This document shows, one piece after another, positions 1 to 6,159 of a stretch of DNA of 6,159 nt. Positions within the stretch are counted from its first letter, which is position 1, and every line of letters begins with the position of its first letter. The position numbers were made by a program, and so were the translations under genes. Source of the DNA: Firm-04 sp964392175. Its GTDB lineage: Bacteria > Bacillota > Clostridia > Oscillospirales > Ruminococcaceae. The stretch is taken from NCBI GenBank assembly GCA_964392175.1, contig CAYMOJ010000048.1, positions 1-6,159 of the forward strand. Reading direction: 5' to 3'. The notes beneath the pieces are model-generated. The model worked only from the letters and a program-made list of their open reading frames with translations. It was not told the origin of the DNA and searched no databases.

Positions 1-92
1 ATCTTTCTTGTTTTTTTCTCTTTTTGGGTCTCACATCATTGACATATGGACAAATGTCACAAAAAGTTGAACTTCGTCGAAGCGCACCGTTT

Positions 93-443
93 TTATAGCG
101 CAGCAAGATGAACCACCCAATTTGCTGCAAATCCGCTCGCGATCCCCCATAAGATTACTTTATCAATGATCGGCTTTTGAAAGAGTCTGCCATCAAACAA
201 AAAGTAGATGTACAGCAGCGGCATCGTCCAAAACATAAAATGATATTGAAATGCCGCTGCAAGATCAAAGTGCAATGCTGCAAGAATCGCGCGGGTCATA
301 CCGCAACCGGGGCATGGGATATGCAACACATACTGCCAGATACAAGGCAAATTCACCCATCTCCAGATTGCCAAGACCAGAAGATATCCTGCCGTAAGCA
401 GTAGCTTCGTTTTCCATTCCTTGATTTTGAATGATTTTATCAT
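93..443 (-). CDS. DUF2752 family small membrane protein
   Basis: A 116-residue integral membrane protein of unknown function. The signature of DUF2752 is visible as CPGCGMTRA (Cys44 and Cys47 from the chosen start), just after a first hydrophobic helix (about 14-27). Two more likely membrane segments follow (about 69-83 and 96-111). The paired cysteines in a CxxC-like arrangement are typical of the family; metal or redox binding is only a guess. It is the last gene of the malQ-glgP unit. The ATG at 443 lies 5 nt past the glgP stop, which suits translational coupling, as no good Shine-Dalgarno is visible. An in-frame ATG at 479 would add 12 residues and overlap glgP by 31 nt; it has only a poorly placed AGAAGA before it, so I prefer 443, without certainty. 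The family call is firm, the role unknown. Confidence 0.85.
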   Translation of the reverse strand: MIKSFKIKEWKTKLLLTAGYLLVLAIWRWVNLPCIWQYVLHIPCPGCGMTRAILAALHFDLAAAFQYHFMFWTMPLLYIYFLFDGRLFQKPIIDKVILWGIASGFAANWVVHLAAL

Positions 444-448
444 AAAGT

Positions 449-2827
449 TCAGCAATCGATGGGCTTGATGTGCCAACATTCTTCTGCATACTGACGAATG
501 GTACGGTCGGAACTAAACGGCCCTGCAGCGCAGATATTGCGCCATTGCTTTGCTGCAAATGCTTTGCGATCGGTATAGTCACGGATGGCACGCAGCTTTG
601 TTTCTACATAAGAAGGCAAATCACCGAGTAGATAGTAATGGTCAGGCTGATGCCAACTTGCGCCATCAAGGAGGGCAAAATACAATTCACGGAATTCACC
701 TGTGCCACCGTCAGATACGGTACCGTCAATCAGTGTTCGAACCACGCGAGCAATCCGTTCATCCTTCGCAAAGATTGCGCGGCTACAATAATCGGGCATA
801 ATTTTTTTGATTTCCTCTACTGTTGCGCCGAAAATATAATTGTTCTCCTCACCTGCTGCTGCAACGATCTCAATGTTTGCGCCATCCAATGTTCCAAGTG
901 TTACCGCGCCGTTGAGCATCATCTTCATGTTGCCTGTACCGGAGGCTTCCGTACCGGCAGTCGAGATCTGTTCAGAGATATCACAGGCGGTCACCAGCTT
1001 TTCGGCGTATGAAACATTGTAGTTGGAAACAAATACCACCTTGATCAATCCCTTGACAGCAGGATCGTTATCAATGCATTTTGCGATCTCATTGATAAAC
1101 TTAATGATTGCCTTTGCTCTTCGGTAACCGGGTGCTGATTTTGCACCAAACAGGAAAGTGGTTGGCTGCATATCCGTGATGCTGCCGTCCTTGATGCCAA
1201 AGTAGATCCACAAAATCGAGAATGCATTGAGCAACTGTCGCTTGTATTCATGCAAACGCTTGATCTGTACATCGTAGCAAGTATCAGGATCAATGATAAC
1301 ACCCTCACGGCTTTGAATAAACTGTGCCAGCTGTTGCTTTTTGATCTGCTTTACTGCGATGAATTTTTCCATGACCGTTTTGTTTTCCGCAAGATCGCTG
1401 AGCTTGGAAAGCTGCGCAAGATCAGTGAGAAAATCGCGGCTGCCAAGGTGTTCTGCCAGCAGGTCGCACAGTTCGGGATTGCATACGCCAAGCCATCTGC
1501 GTTGCGTGATACCATTGGTCTTATTCTGGAATTTTTCGGGTGCCAGTGCATACCAGTCAGCGAGTACGGTGGTTTTGAGCAAATCCGTGTGAATCTCTGC
1601 CACGCCATTGACATATGCGCCTGCATACATAGCAAGATTTGCCATATGCACCTGATTATTTTTCACAATGCGCATATTTTCAATGGCAGCAAGAGGTAAC
1701 TCCTTCGCATAAAGCTCCTGTAAAGATGCCTCGGATATTTGCAGCACGATGGCATATATCTCGGGCAGCAGTTCATCCATCAGATCGCAGTCCCACTTTT
1801 CCAGTGCCTCCTGCATAATGGTATGATTGGTATACGAAAAAATATGCTTTGCCATATCCAGTGCCTTGAAGAAATCGAAGCCCTCCCGCATCAGCAGACG
1901 GATCAGTTCAGGAATCGCGATCACAGGGTGGGTGTCATTGAGCTGTACCGCCAGCTGTTCAGGGAGGTTATCCAATGTGCCGTACATTGCCTTATGCTTT
2001 TGCAATGCATCCGCCAGAGATGCAGCGCAGAAGAAATACTGCTGCTTTAAACGCAGAGCCTTCCCCTCTCTGGTATCATCGTTCGGATACAGACAACGGG
2101 AAAGATCCTCCGCAGCAACGGTTTCGGCAGCAGCTTGCAAATAGTGCTGATCGTTGAATGTGTGAAAGTCGAACGCATTCACAGCCTCTGCCTGCCACAG
2201 GCGTAGCGTACTGATATGCGGCTCGCAACCCTTTTGAGGATATCCAAAAATGGGCATATCATAGGGCACTGCGCGCACGGTCTGATTGGCATAGTGCACT
2301 TCTACTGCTTCGTCATCACGACGAATGCTCCAACAATCGCCAAAGCGTGTCCAGTCATCGGCTGATTCGATCTGTCTGCCATCTGCAAAAGATTGTTTAA
2401 ACAGACCGTAGCGGTAGCGGATGCCGTATCCGTCCAGCGGCAGAGCGCAAGTGGCGGCACTGTCCAGAAAACAAGCCGCCAGTCTGCCCAGCCCGCCGTT
2501 TCCCAGTGCAGCATCCTCAATATCCTCAAATACGGAGAGAGATACGCCCTCCTTTTCAAACGCCGCTGCCACATCGTCCAAAATCCCAAGGCAATACAGG
2601 TTATTGTACACTGCTCTGCCCATCAAAAATTCCATGGAAAAATAACAGGCGCGGCGTGTTGCGATATGTTCCTTACGGCATTCCTGCCAACGGGGCTGCA
2701 TTGTCTGCATAACTGCTTCGCCCAGTGCATTGTGTAGCGATTGGGCATCCGTTTGTGCAAGCGGTTTCTGCAACTTGCGCTTGCAGGCATCGAAAATCAC
2801 TTTTGCAAGAGCTTCATGATTGGTCAT
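449..2827 (-). CDS. glgP: Glycogen/maltodextrin phosphorylase (GT35)
   Basis: A 792-residue cytoplasmic, PLP-dependent alpha-glucan phosphorylase. It releases glucose-1-phosphate from the non-reducing ends of glycogen or maltodextrin. Family blocks appear in order: YFSMEFLMGR (62-71), DAALGNGGLGRL (from 105), QLNDTHP (295-301), KTNGIT-RRWL (about 436-446), the KRLHEYKRQ phosphate/substrate region (523-531) and EASGTGNMK, whose Lys635 should carry PLP, followed by LGTLDGANIEI. Full length for the family (about 790-815), with no break. The reading frame stays open to an ATG at 2914, but the ATG at 2827 is the start: it has AAAGGAG 9 nt upstream and begins MTNHEALAK, a normal phosphorylase N-terminus. 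It overlaps the end of malQ by 14 nt, so the two are one operon. KTNGITQRRWL has Gln where Pro is usual, probably neutral. Whether the natural substrate is glycogen or maltodextrin (glgP versus malP) cannot be decided from sequence. Confidence 0.97.
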   Translation of the reverse strand: MTNHEALAKVIFDACKRKLQKPLAQTDAQSLHNALGEAVMQTMQPRWQECRKEHIATRRACYFSMEFLMGRAVYNNLYCLGILDDVAAAFEKEGVSLSVFEDIEDAALGNGGLGRLAACFLDSAATCALPLDGYGIRYRYGLFKQSFADGRQIESADDWTRFGDCWSIRRDDEAVEVHYANQTVRAVPYDMPIFGYPQKGCEPHISTLRLWQAEAVNAFDFHTFNDQHYLQAAAETVAAEDLSRCLYPNDDTREGKALRLKQQYFFCAASLADALQKHKAMYGTLDNLPEQLAVQLNDTHPVIAIPELIRLLMREGFDFFKALDMAKHIFSYTNHTIMQEALEKWDCDLMDELLPEIYAIVLQISEASLQELYAKELPLAAIENMRIVKNNQVHMANLAMYAGAYVNGVAEIHTDLLKTTVLADWYALAPEKFQNKTNGITQRRWLGVCNPELCDLLAEHLGSRDFLTDLAQLSKLSDLAENKTVMEKFIAVKQIKKQQLAQFIQSREGVIIDPDTCYDVQIKRLHEYKRQLLNAFSILWIYFGIKDGSITDMQPTTFLFGAKSAPGYRRAKAIIKFINEIAKCIDNDPAVKGLIKVVFVSNYNVSYAEKLVTACDISEQISTAGTEASGTGNMKMMLNGAVTLGTLDGANIEIVAAAGEENNYIFGATVEEIKKIMPDYCSRAIFAKDERIARVVRTLIDGTVSDGGTGEFRELYFALLDGASWHQPDHYYLLGDLPSYVETKLRAIRDYTDRKAFAAKQWRNICAAGPFSSDRTIRQYAEECWHIKPIDC

Positions 2828-4370
2828 CGGTGGATTCTCCTTTGTTATGGTTTTCTGTCTGCGACAAAATGACAGTTGATGCAGCAACAGCAGCGCATCT
2901 GCCATAGGTCTCATTCATTTTGCGGATCTTTTTACAAAGCTTTTCGGTGTAATCACTCTCTTTGGTGCGGTAGATCCAATTGCCACCGAGCGTGGATGGC
3001 GTATTGATCCTAGCAGACGCAGGTGCATTGAGAAAATCCTGTATTGGTGCAATGGCAATCCGCGCAATGCTTGCCCACGCAGCGCGCAGCATAGCTTTGG
3101 GTAGCTGTGATTCCTTTTTCACATTGAGATAGCGCATCGCATATTCGTTGCATTCCGGCGCATTTGCTTTGACCCATCCGCGCAGCGTATGATTATCATG
3201 CGTACCGGTATAACATACACAATTGGTGGTGGTAAACGAGTGTGGCAGATAGGGATTATCTGCATCGCTGTCAAATCCAAACTGCATCACCTTCATGCTG
3301 GGAAACCCCGTGCGATTAAGCAGACGAATGACTGCCGGCGTGATATTCCCCAAATCTTCCGCAATCACATTCATCGCCCCGAACTTTTCCTTTGCAGCTT
3401 TCCATAGCGCGTATCCGGGACCTTTTTTCCATTTGCCATGCTCCGCAGTTTCTTCGCCGTAAGGAATGGCATAGTAGCCTTCAAAACCGCGAAAGTGGTC
3501 AATGCGCACCACATCATACATCGAAAGGGTAAATGCCAGCCGTTCCAGCCACCAACGATAGTTGCTTTTTTTCATGCTCTCCCAGTCCCAAATGGGATTG
3601 CCCCATAGCTGTCCTTTCACTGCAAAGGGATCAGGAGGGCATCCTGCCACCACCGTGGGCTTTTTATCTTTGTCGAGTTGGAATAGTTCCGGCTCTGCCC
3701 AAACCTCTACACTGTCATATGCCGCATAAATAGGAATGTCTCCTACGATTTGTACGCCCTTACTGTTGGCATACTGTTTGAGTGCATACCACTGGCTAAA
3801 AAAGCAATATTGTACAAAGCGATAAAACGCAATTTCATCGGCATAGGCAGATTCCGCCGCAGACACAGCCTCTTTCCGGTGCATCGCAAGGGAGGCTTCC
3901 CATTCGTTCCACGCCTTGCCACCGTTTGCGGCTTTCAATGCCATAAACAGCCCATAGCCATCTAGCCAATGTTTGTGCTGCTTACAGAATTTTTTGTAAT
4001 CTGCATCTTGTTTCTTAGCAAAGGCAGCATAAGCCGTTCGCAATACAGGCATGACCTGTTCATACAGCAGCGCATAGTCAATGGAATCGGGATCGCTATC
4101 CCATTGCGTACCATCGTAATCCGCAGGGCAAAGCAACCCCTGCTGCGCCAACAAATCAAAATCTATGAAATAGGGATTGCCAGCAAATACAGAGCAGGAC
4201 TGATAAGGAGAATCCCCGTAACCGGTAGGAGAAAGCGGTAACACCTGCCAGTAGCGGCAGCCACTTTCTGCAAGGAAATCTACAAATTGATAAGCTGCCC
4301 TGCCCAGTTTGCCGATTCCATGTCGTGAGGGCAATGCAGATACAGGCAGAAGAATACCGCTTTCGCGCAT
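2814..4370 (-). CDS. malQ: 4-alpha-glucanotransferase (amylomaltase, GH77)
   Basis: A 518-residue cytoplasmic disproportionating enzyme. It transfers maltodextrin segments between chains, releasing glucose and making longer chains for the phosphorylase encoded next. The N-terminus has the GH77 hallmark SGILLPVSALPSRHGIGKLG. The catalytic residues are all present: nucleophile Asp291 in VRIDHFRG, acid/base Glu338 in VIAEDLGN, and the transition-state Asp392 in GTHDNHTLRGW. The substrate-loop region reads GDIPIYAAYDS. Length is normal (about 500). The ATG at 4370 is chosen because AAAGAGG lies 8 nt upstream and it begins MRESGILLP; an in-frame ATG at 4415 lacks such a site. After the usual closing segment (MNETYGR) there is a tail of roughly 27 residues, polar at its end, whose codons also contain the glgP ribosome binding site. 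First gene of the leftward operon; a candidate promoter lies at 4436-4464. Confidence 0.97.
   Translation of the reverse strand: MRESGILLPVSALPSRHGIGKLGRAAYQFVDFLAESGCRYWQVLPLSPTGYGDSPYQSCSVFAGNPYFIDFDLLAQQGLLCPADYDGTQWDSDPDSIDYALLYEQVMPVLRTAYAAFAKKQDADYKKFCKQHKHWLDGYGLFMALKAANGGKAWNEWEASLAMHRKEAVSAAESAYADEIAFYRFVQYCFFSQWYALKQYANSKGVQIVGDIPIYAAYDSVEVWAEPELFQLDKDKKPTVVAGCPPDPFAVKGQLWGNPIWDWESMKKSNYRWWLERLAFTLSMYDVVRIDHFRGFEGYYAIPYGEETAEHGKWKKGPGYALWKAAKEKFGAMNVIAEDLGNITPAVIRLLNRTGFPSMKVMQFGFDSDADNPYLPHSFTTTNCVCYTGTHDNHTLRGWVKANAPECNEYAMRYLNVKKESQLPKAMLRAAWASIARIAIAPIQDFLNAPASARINTPSTLGGNWIYRTKESDYTEKLCKKIRKMNETYGRCAAVAASTVILSQTENHNKGESTDDQS
2837..2843 (-). promoter_or_regulatory. Ribosome binding site of glgP
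   Basis: AAAGGAG on the minus strand, 9 nt before the ATG at 2827. It decides the glgP start against the in-frame ATG at 2914 and lies within the last codons of malQ (Lys-Gly-Glu), so ribosomes finishing malQ pass straight over it. Confidence 0.85.
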
Positions 4371-4378
4371 AAACAAGA

Positions 4379-4385
4379 CCTCTTT
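4379..4385 (-). promoter_or_regulatory. Ribosome binding site of malQ
   Basis: AAAGAGG on the minus strand, 8 nt before the ATG at 4370. It supports this start over the in-frame ATG at 4415, which would sit only about 14 nt after the predicted transcript start. Confidence 0.8.
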
Positions 4386-4435
4386 TCTGAATATGAGAGA
4401 ATTGCCGCAAATCAAAAGGATAACCGCAGCAAATC

Positions 4436-4464
4436 ATGATATACTATACACCAAAACCATGCAA
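4436..4464 (-). promoter_or_regulatory. Candidate malQ-glgP operon promoter
   Basis: On the minus strand a TTGCAT -35 (4459-4464) and a TATCAT -10 (4436-4441) are separated by exactly 17 nt. The transcript would start near 4429, giving a leader of about 59 nt before malQ. Each hexamer matches consensus at 4 or 5 of 6 bases. It overlaps the opposite-strand promoter of the membrane gene. Confidence 0.45.
4437..4445 (+). promoter_or_regulatory. Candidate extended -10 promoter for the four-helix protein gene
   Basis: TGATATACT is an extended -10 element (TGn followed by TATACT, 5 of 6 to consensus). No good -35 is seen at 16-18 nt upstream, as is common for extended -10 promoters. The transcript would start near 4452, leaving about 37 nt before the TTG start. 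Confidence 0.45.
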
Positions 4465-4471
4465 AAGATAC

Positions 4472-4480
4472 GGAAAGGAG
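4472..4480 (+). promoter_or_regulatory. Ribosome binding site of the four-helix protein gene
   Basis: GGAAAGGAG, a strong match to the anti-Shine-Dalgarno sequence, 8 nt before the TTG at 4489. It is the main reason for accepting a TTG start. Confidence 0.8.
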
Positions 4481-4488
4481 CATAAAGT

Positions 4489-4893
4489 TTGAAGAAATTT
4501 GCAGGCTATGGTGTTGCATTTTTATTCGGGTTCTTCCTATATGCAATGCTTGAGATTGCATTTCGTGGGTATACTCACTGGACAATGTGTCTGACAGGGG
4601 GTATCGCACTGATGGTGCTGTATGATATGGAGCTTCGGCTGGATGCGCATTTTTTATGGCGCGCATTTTTGGGAGCGGTTTTCATTACTGCCTTTGAATT
4701 TTCAGTAGGCGTGGCAGATAATCTACTGATGGGATGGCATGTATGGGATTATTCTGATATGCCGATGAATATTCTTGGGCAGATTTGCTTGCCATTTTCT
4801 GCAATTTGGTTTGTACTGAGTCTGATTGCAGGCATTTTTTGTCGAAAAATGTGGCAGCGGCTCGCTTATACCTCGGAAGCCCAGAGCGAATGA
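4489..4893 (+). CDS. Small four-helix membrane protein, CmpB/PF06541-like
   Basis: A 134-residue hydrophobic protein with four likely membrane helices (about 4-24, 31-47, 57-75 and 96-118). It carries a conserved-looking block between helices 3 and 4, WDYSDMPMNILGQICLPFSAIW (from 86), and an acidic residue in the third helix (FEFSVG). The pattern matches from memory the Firmicutes proteins labelled 'putative ABC transporter permease' (PF06541, ABC_trans_CmpB-like). No ATPase gene is nearby, so transport is unproven. It starts at TTG: GGAAAGGAG sits 8 nt before it, and the next in-frame ATG is at residue 20, inside the first helix. It is the only certain rightward gene in the window, divergent from malQ. 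Its last 28 bases overlap the end of the esterase gene on the other strand. Real gene with good confidence; family assignment moderate. Confidence 0.8.
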   Translation: MKKFAGYGVAFLFGFFLYAMLEIAFRGYTHWTMCLTGGIALMVLYDMELRLDAHFLWRAFLGAVFITAFEFSVGVADNLLMGWHVWDYSDMPMNILGQICLPFSAIWFVLSLIAGIFCRKMWQRLAYTSEAQSE

Positions 4894-5924
4894 CCCATTG
4901 AAAGAAGATATTCGCTTAGTTCGCACGCCATTTCGCACTGCTCTTGTCTGCGCGGATGCCCCGGTGTTGCAATGCCCGTGCGTGTAAAACGGAACCGCTT
5001 CACTCTGGAACTTTGCATCCGTTCACAGACCTCGTCCATCGTGCCTTCCCAGAAGGGATCATGCTGCAAAACCGTCAGCAAAAGCACAAAGGTTGCCTTG
5101 GGGTATTTGTCCATCAGATCACGGATGATGTTGCAGTAGGTATCAAGCCATCGTTCTTTTTTCGCATCATCCGGAATACAGTTATCTTGATCGCCCACAT
5201 GATGATCGTTCTGCCCAACGGCGAAGAGTACCACATCGGGCGTATAGCGTGTAAAATCCCATTCTGAACAACCACAGAAGGGCAAATATCCCATTTTGTT
5301 GTATGCTGTTTCCAAACCGAAGTTGCCGTTGTCAAAGTAGCCAGTATGATCCAGCAGTGCAATACCACCCTGCGCATTCAAGTGGATCTGTGCACCAAGC
5401 AATCGGGCGGTCTGCATAGCGTAGCTGTACCAGGCGTTGTCCATGGATGCATCATACACGGGGGGATCGCAAGCAGCTACATGATCGTAGGCCTCTACCA
5501 CTGAACCTGCACTGACGCTATCACCGTAGCACTCCATGCGACGCTGTGGCAGGGGTGATGCAGCAAATAGGTTGCCGGCATCTTCTAACCGGATCTCCAT
5601 GAGCGTAAAGCAATGTGTGGCATCCTGCCGCTTGTAAATGATACACTCGTGGTTGCCATTATGCTCCACCGGAATCTGCACCGTCTGCGGAATATCGTTG
5701 CAGCCGGCCGTAAGTATCAGTTTGCCCACGACGCCATCCAGTACATAACCAATTGCAGGTTCGCCGTAGCATCTGTGATCTTTTATAGTAACCGCCAGAT
5801 ATTTACCGCTGAAGCGAAATCTGACCAGAGAACCGGCCCAGTGAAAGACTGGTGCATCGGGGTCGTTGATATCAATGCGCCCCATATATTGCAACGCGTG
5901 ATGGGATGGTGAAATCATTTGCAT
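4866..5924 (-). CDS. SGNH/GDSL carbohydrate esterase, CE2-like two-domain
   Basis: A 352-residue esterase with the CE2 architecture. An N-terminal beta-sandwich (about 8-125; opening GRIDINDPDAPVFHWAGSLVRFRFSG) is followed by an SGNH hydrolase domain (about 130-345). Visible blocks: YGDSVSAG with nucleophile Ser136, NAQGG giving the oxyanion Gly (about 186), GQNDH with Asn239, and ATPGHP with the probable catalytic His323. The Asp usually two or three residues before that His is absent. Known CE2 enzymes remove acetyl groups from xylan, glucomannan or similar sugars. There is no signal peptide, so it should work inside the cell on imported or intracellular acetylated sugars (inference). The ATG at 5924 is chosen over 5942 because AAGGAG lies 9 nt before it; that site would be coding if the upstream ATG were used. 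Similar proteins are, as I recall, often mislabelled 'electron transporter RnfD'. Substrate unknown. Confidence 0.9.
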   Translation of the reverse strand: MQMISPSHHALQYMGRIDINDPDAPVFHWAGSLVRFRFSGKYLAVTIKDHRCYGEPAIGYVLDGVVGKLILTAGCNDIPQTVQIPVEHNGNHECIIYKRQDATHCFTLMEIRLEDAGNLFAASPLPQRRMECYGDSVSAGSVVEAYDHVAACDPPVYDASMDNAWYSYAMQTARLLGAQIHLNAQGGIALLDHTGYFDNGNFGLETAYNKMGYLPFCGCSEWDFTRYTPDVVLFAVGQNDHHVGDQDNCIPDDAKKERWLDTYCNIIRDLMDKYPKATFVLLLTVLQHDPFWEGTMDEVCERMQSSRVKRFRFTRTGIATPGHPRRQEQCEMACELSEYLLSMGHSLWASEV

Positions 5925-5933
5925 GGCAGTAAA

Positions 5934-5939
5934 CTCCTT
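5934..5939 (-). promoter_or_regulatory. Ribosome binding site of the esterase gene
   Basis: AAGGAG on the minus strand, 9 nt before the ATG at 5924. It selects that ATG over the one at 5942, which has only an A-rich stretch before it. Confidence 0.85.
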
Positions 5940-6031
5940 CATGATGGTTTTTTCTACCGTATCATACCGTCAAAATCCTTGATGCTATGGCATGATCATT
6001 CAATCTACAGAGAACAGATCTGTGCTACCGT

Positions 6032-6045
6032 ATAAAACGCTTGTG
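6032..6045 (-). promoter_or_regulatory. Weak cre-like (CcpA) site at the esterase transcript start
   Basis: The minus-strand 14-mer CACAAGCGTTTTAT contains the inner core AAGCGTTTT of the Firmicutes cre consensus TGWAANCGNTNWCA but lacks the outer TG and CA. It covers the predicted transcription start, where CcpA could block transcription. The mismatched ends keep this tentative. Confidence 0.25.
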
Positions 6046-6048
6046 TTT

Positions 6049-6077
6049 ATTATATCATATAGTGCCGGTTTCGTCAA
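6049..6077 (-). promoter_or_regulatory. SigA-type promoter of the esterase gene
   Basis: On the minus strand TTGACG (-35, 6072-6077) and a perfect TATAAT (-10, 6049-6054) are separated by exactly 17 nt. Eleven of 12 hexamer bases match consensus. Transcription should start near 6042, giving a leader of about 118 nt before the ATG at 5924. No riboswitch or terminator-like hairpin is evident in the leader, only short repeats (TACCGT at 5955, 5965 and 6026) and the palindrome ACAGATCTGT at 6014-6023. Confidence 0.8.
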
Positions 6078-6088
6078 TGAGATTATGC

Positions 6089-6120
6089 ATTGTAGTGCTG
6101 TAAAATTGTAGTGCTACAAT
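6089..6120. repeat. Two adjacent 16-bp direct repeats with a dyad (operator-like)
   Basis: ATTGTAGTGCTGTAAA (6089-6104) is followed directly by ATTGTAGTGCTACAAT (6105-6120); 13 of 16 positions match, including the first 11. The second unit is also an inverted repeat (ATTGTAG / CTACAAT around TG). It lies 12 bp upstream of the -35 of the esterase promoter, and its right end forms the -10 of a possible rightward promoter. This suits a dimeric regulator's operator. The regulator is unknown. Confidence 0.55.
6112..6120 (+). promoter_or_regulatory. Possible rightward promoter near the window edge
   Basis: TGCTACAAT is an extended -10 (TGn then TACAAT, 5 of 6 to consensus), embedded in the dyad at 6105-6120. 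No good -35 is seen (TTGTAG at 6090-6095 is 19 nt away). It would transcribe a gene mostly beyond the window. Confidence 0.35.
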
Positions 6121-6159
6121 AGAAGTGAGACCTGAGGGTATAGAAAAAGTGATTGAGAT

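Noticed and set aside
40..59. Inverted repeat TGACAT...ATGTCA downstream of the DUF2752 gene
   Set aside because: Six-base arms with an 8-nt loop and no T-run on either side, so it does not support a terminator; it could be an operator but nothing nearby confirms it.
62..86. Possible operon terminator: CTTCGACGAAG followed by a short T-run on the minus strand
   Set aside because: The stem is only 4-5 bp with a tiny loop, and several bases separate it from the T-run; too weak to call.
1250..1699. Open frame of 149 codons on the plus strand inside glgP
   Set aside because: It is antisense to conserved phosphorylase coding sequence, has no ribosome binding site or recognisable domain, and looks like a codon-bias shadow.
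449..2914. Longer glgP reading frame starting at 2914
   Set aside because: The extra 29 residues are the shadow of the malQ end, do not resemble phosphorylase, and lack a ribosome binding site.
6014..6023. Palindrome ACAGATCTGT in the esterase leader
   Set aside because: A 10-bp palindrome occurs by chance fairly often; no loop for an RNA hairpin and no partner copy nearby.
27..6132. GGTCTCAC near the left edge and its reverse complement GTGAGACC near the right edge, as possible ends of a mobile element
   Set aside because: Only 8 bp match, there is no transposase or target duplication, and the genes between are housekeeping metabolism; chance is sufficient.

Overview
The window looks like chromosomal DNA from a low-to-mid GC Gram-positive anaerobe, most likely a gut or rumen Clostridia member (Ruminococcus/Oscillospiraceae-like). 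This is inferred from AAAGGAG-type ribosome binding sites, a TTG start, consensus-like SigA promoters, and Clostridia-type versions of every protein family present. No species can be named from the sequence alone. There are no RNA genes, CRISPR arrays, insertion sequences or phage genes.

Layout: five protein genes. (1) A leftward operon runs from about 4430 down to 93: malQ (4-alpha-glucanotransferase, 4370-2814), glgP (glycogen/maltodextrin phosphorylase, 2827-449), then a small DUF2752 membrane protein (443-93). malQ and glgP overlap by 14 nt, and the DUF2752 start lies 5 nt after the glgP stop, so the three are probably translated from one message. (2) A small four-helix membrane protein (4489-4893, TTG start) is transcribed rightward from a promoter that overlaps the malQ promoter on the opposite strand. 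(3) A two-domain SGNH/CE2-type carbohydrate esterase (5924-4866) is read leftward, and its last 28 bases overlap the end of the membrane gene tail to tail. It has a near-perfect SigA promoter and a leader of about 118 nt. (4) The right edge (6089-6159) holds a tandem 16-bp repeat with a dyad, plus a possible rightward promoter for a gene beyond the window.

Function: MalQ reshuffles short maltodextrins into longer chains plus glucose, and GlgP phosphorolyses the chains to glucose-1-phosphate, a standard glycogen/starch-dextrin salvage pair. The esterase has no signal peptide and would act inside the cell, perhaps removing acetyl groups from imported oligosaccharides. The roles of the two membrane proteins are unknown.

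The core of the window is ordinary central carbohydrate metabolism, and I see no convincing new multi-gene system. The points worth a second look are the DUF2752 gene coupled to glgP, the esterase with an altered catalytic block, the opposed promoters at 4436-4464, and the tandem operator-like repeat at 6089-6120.
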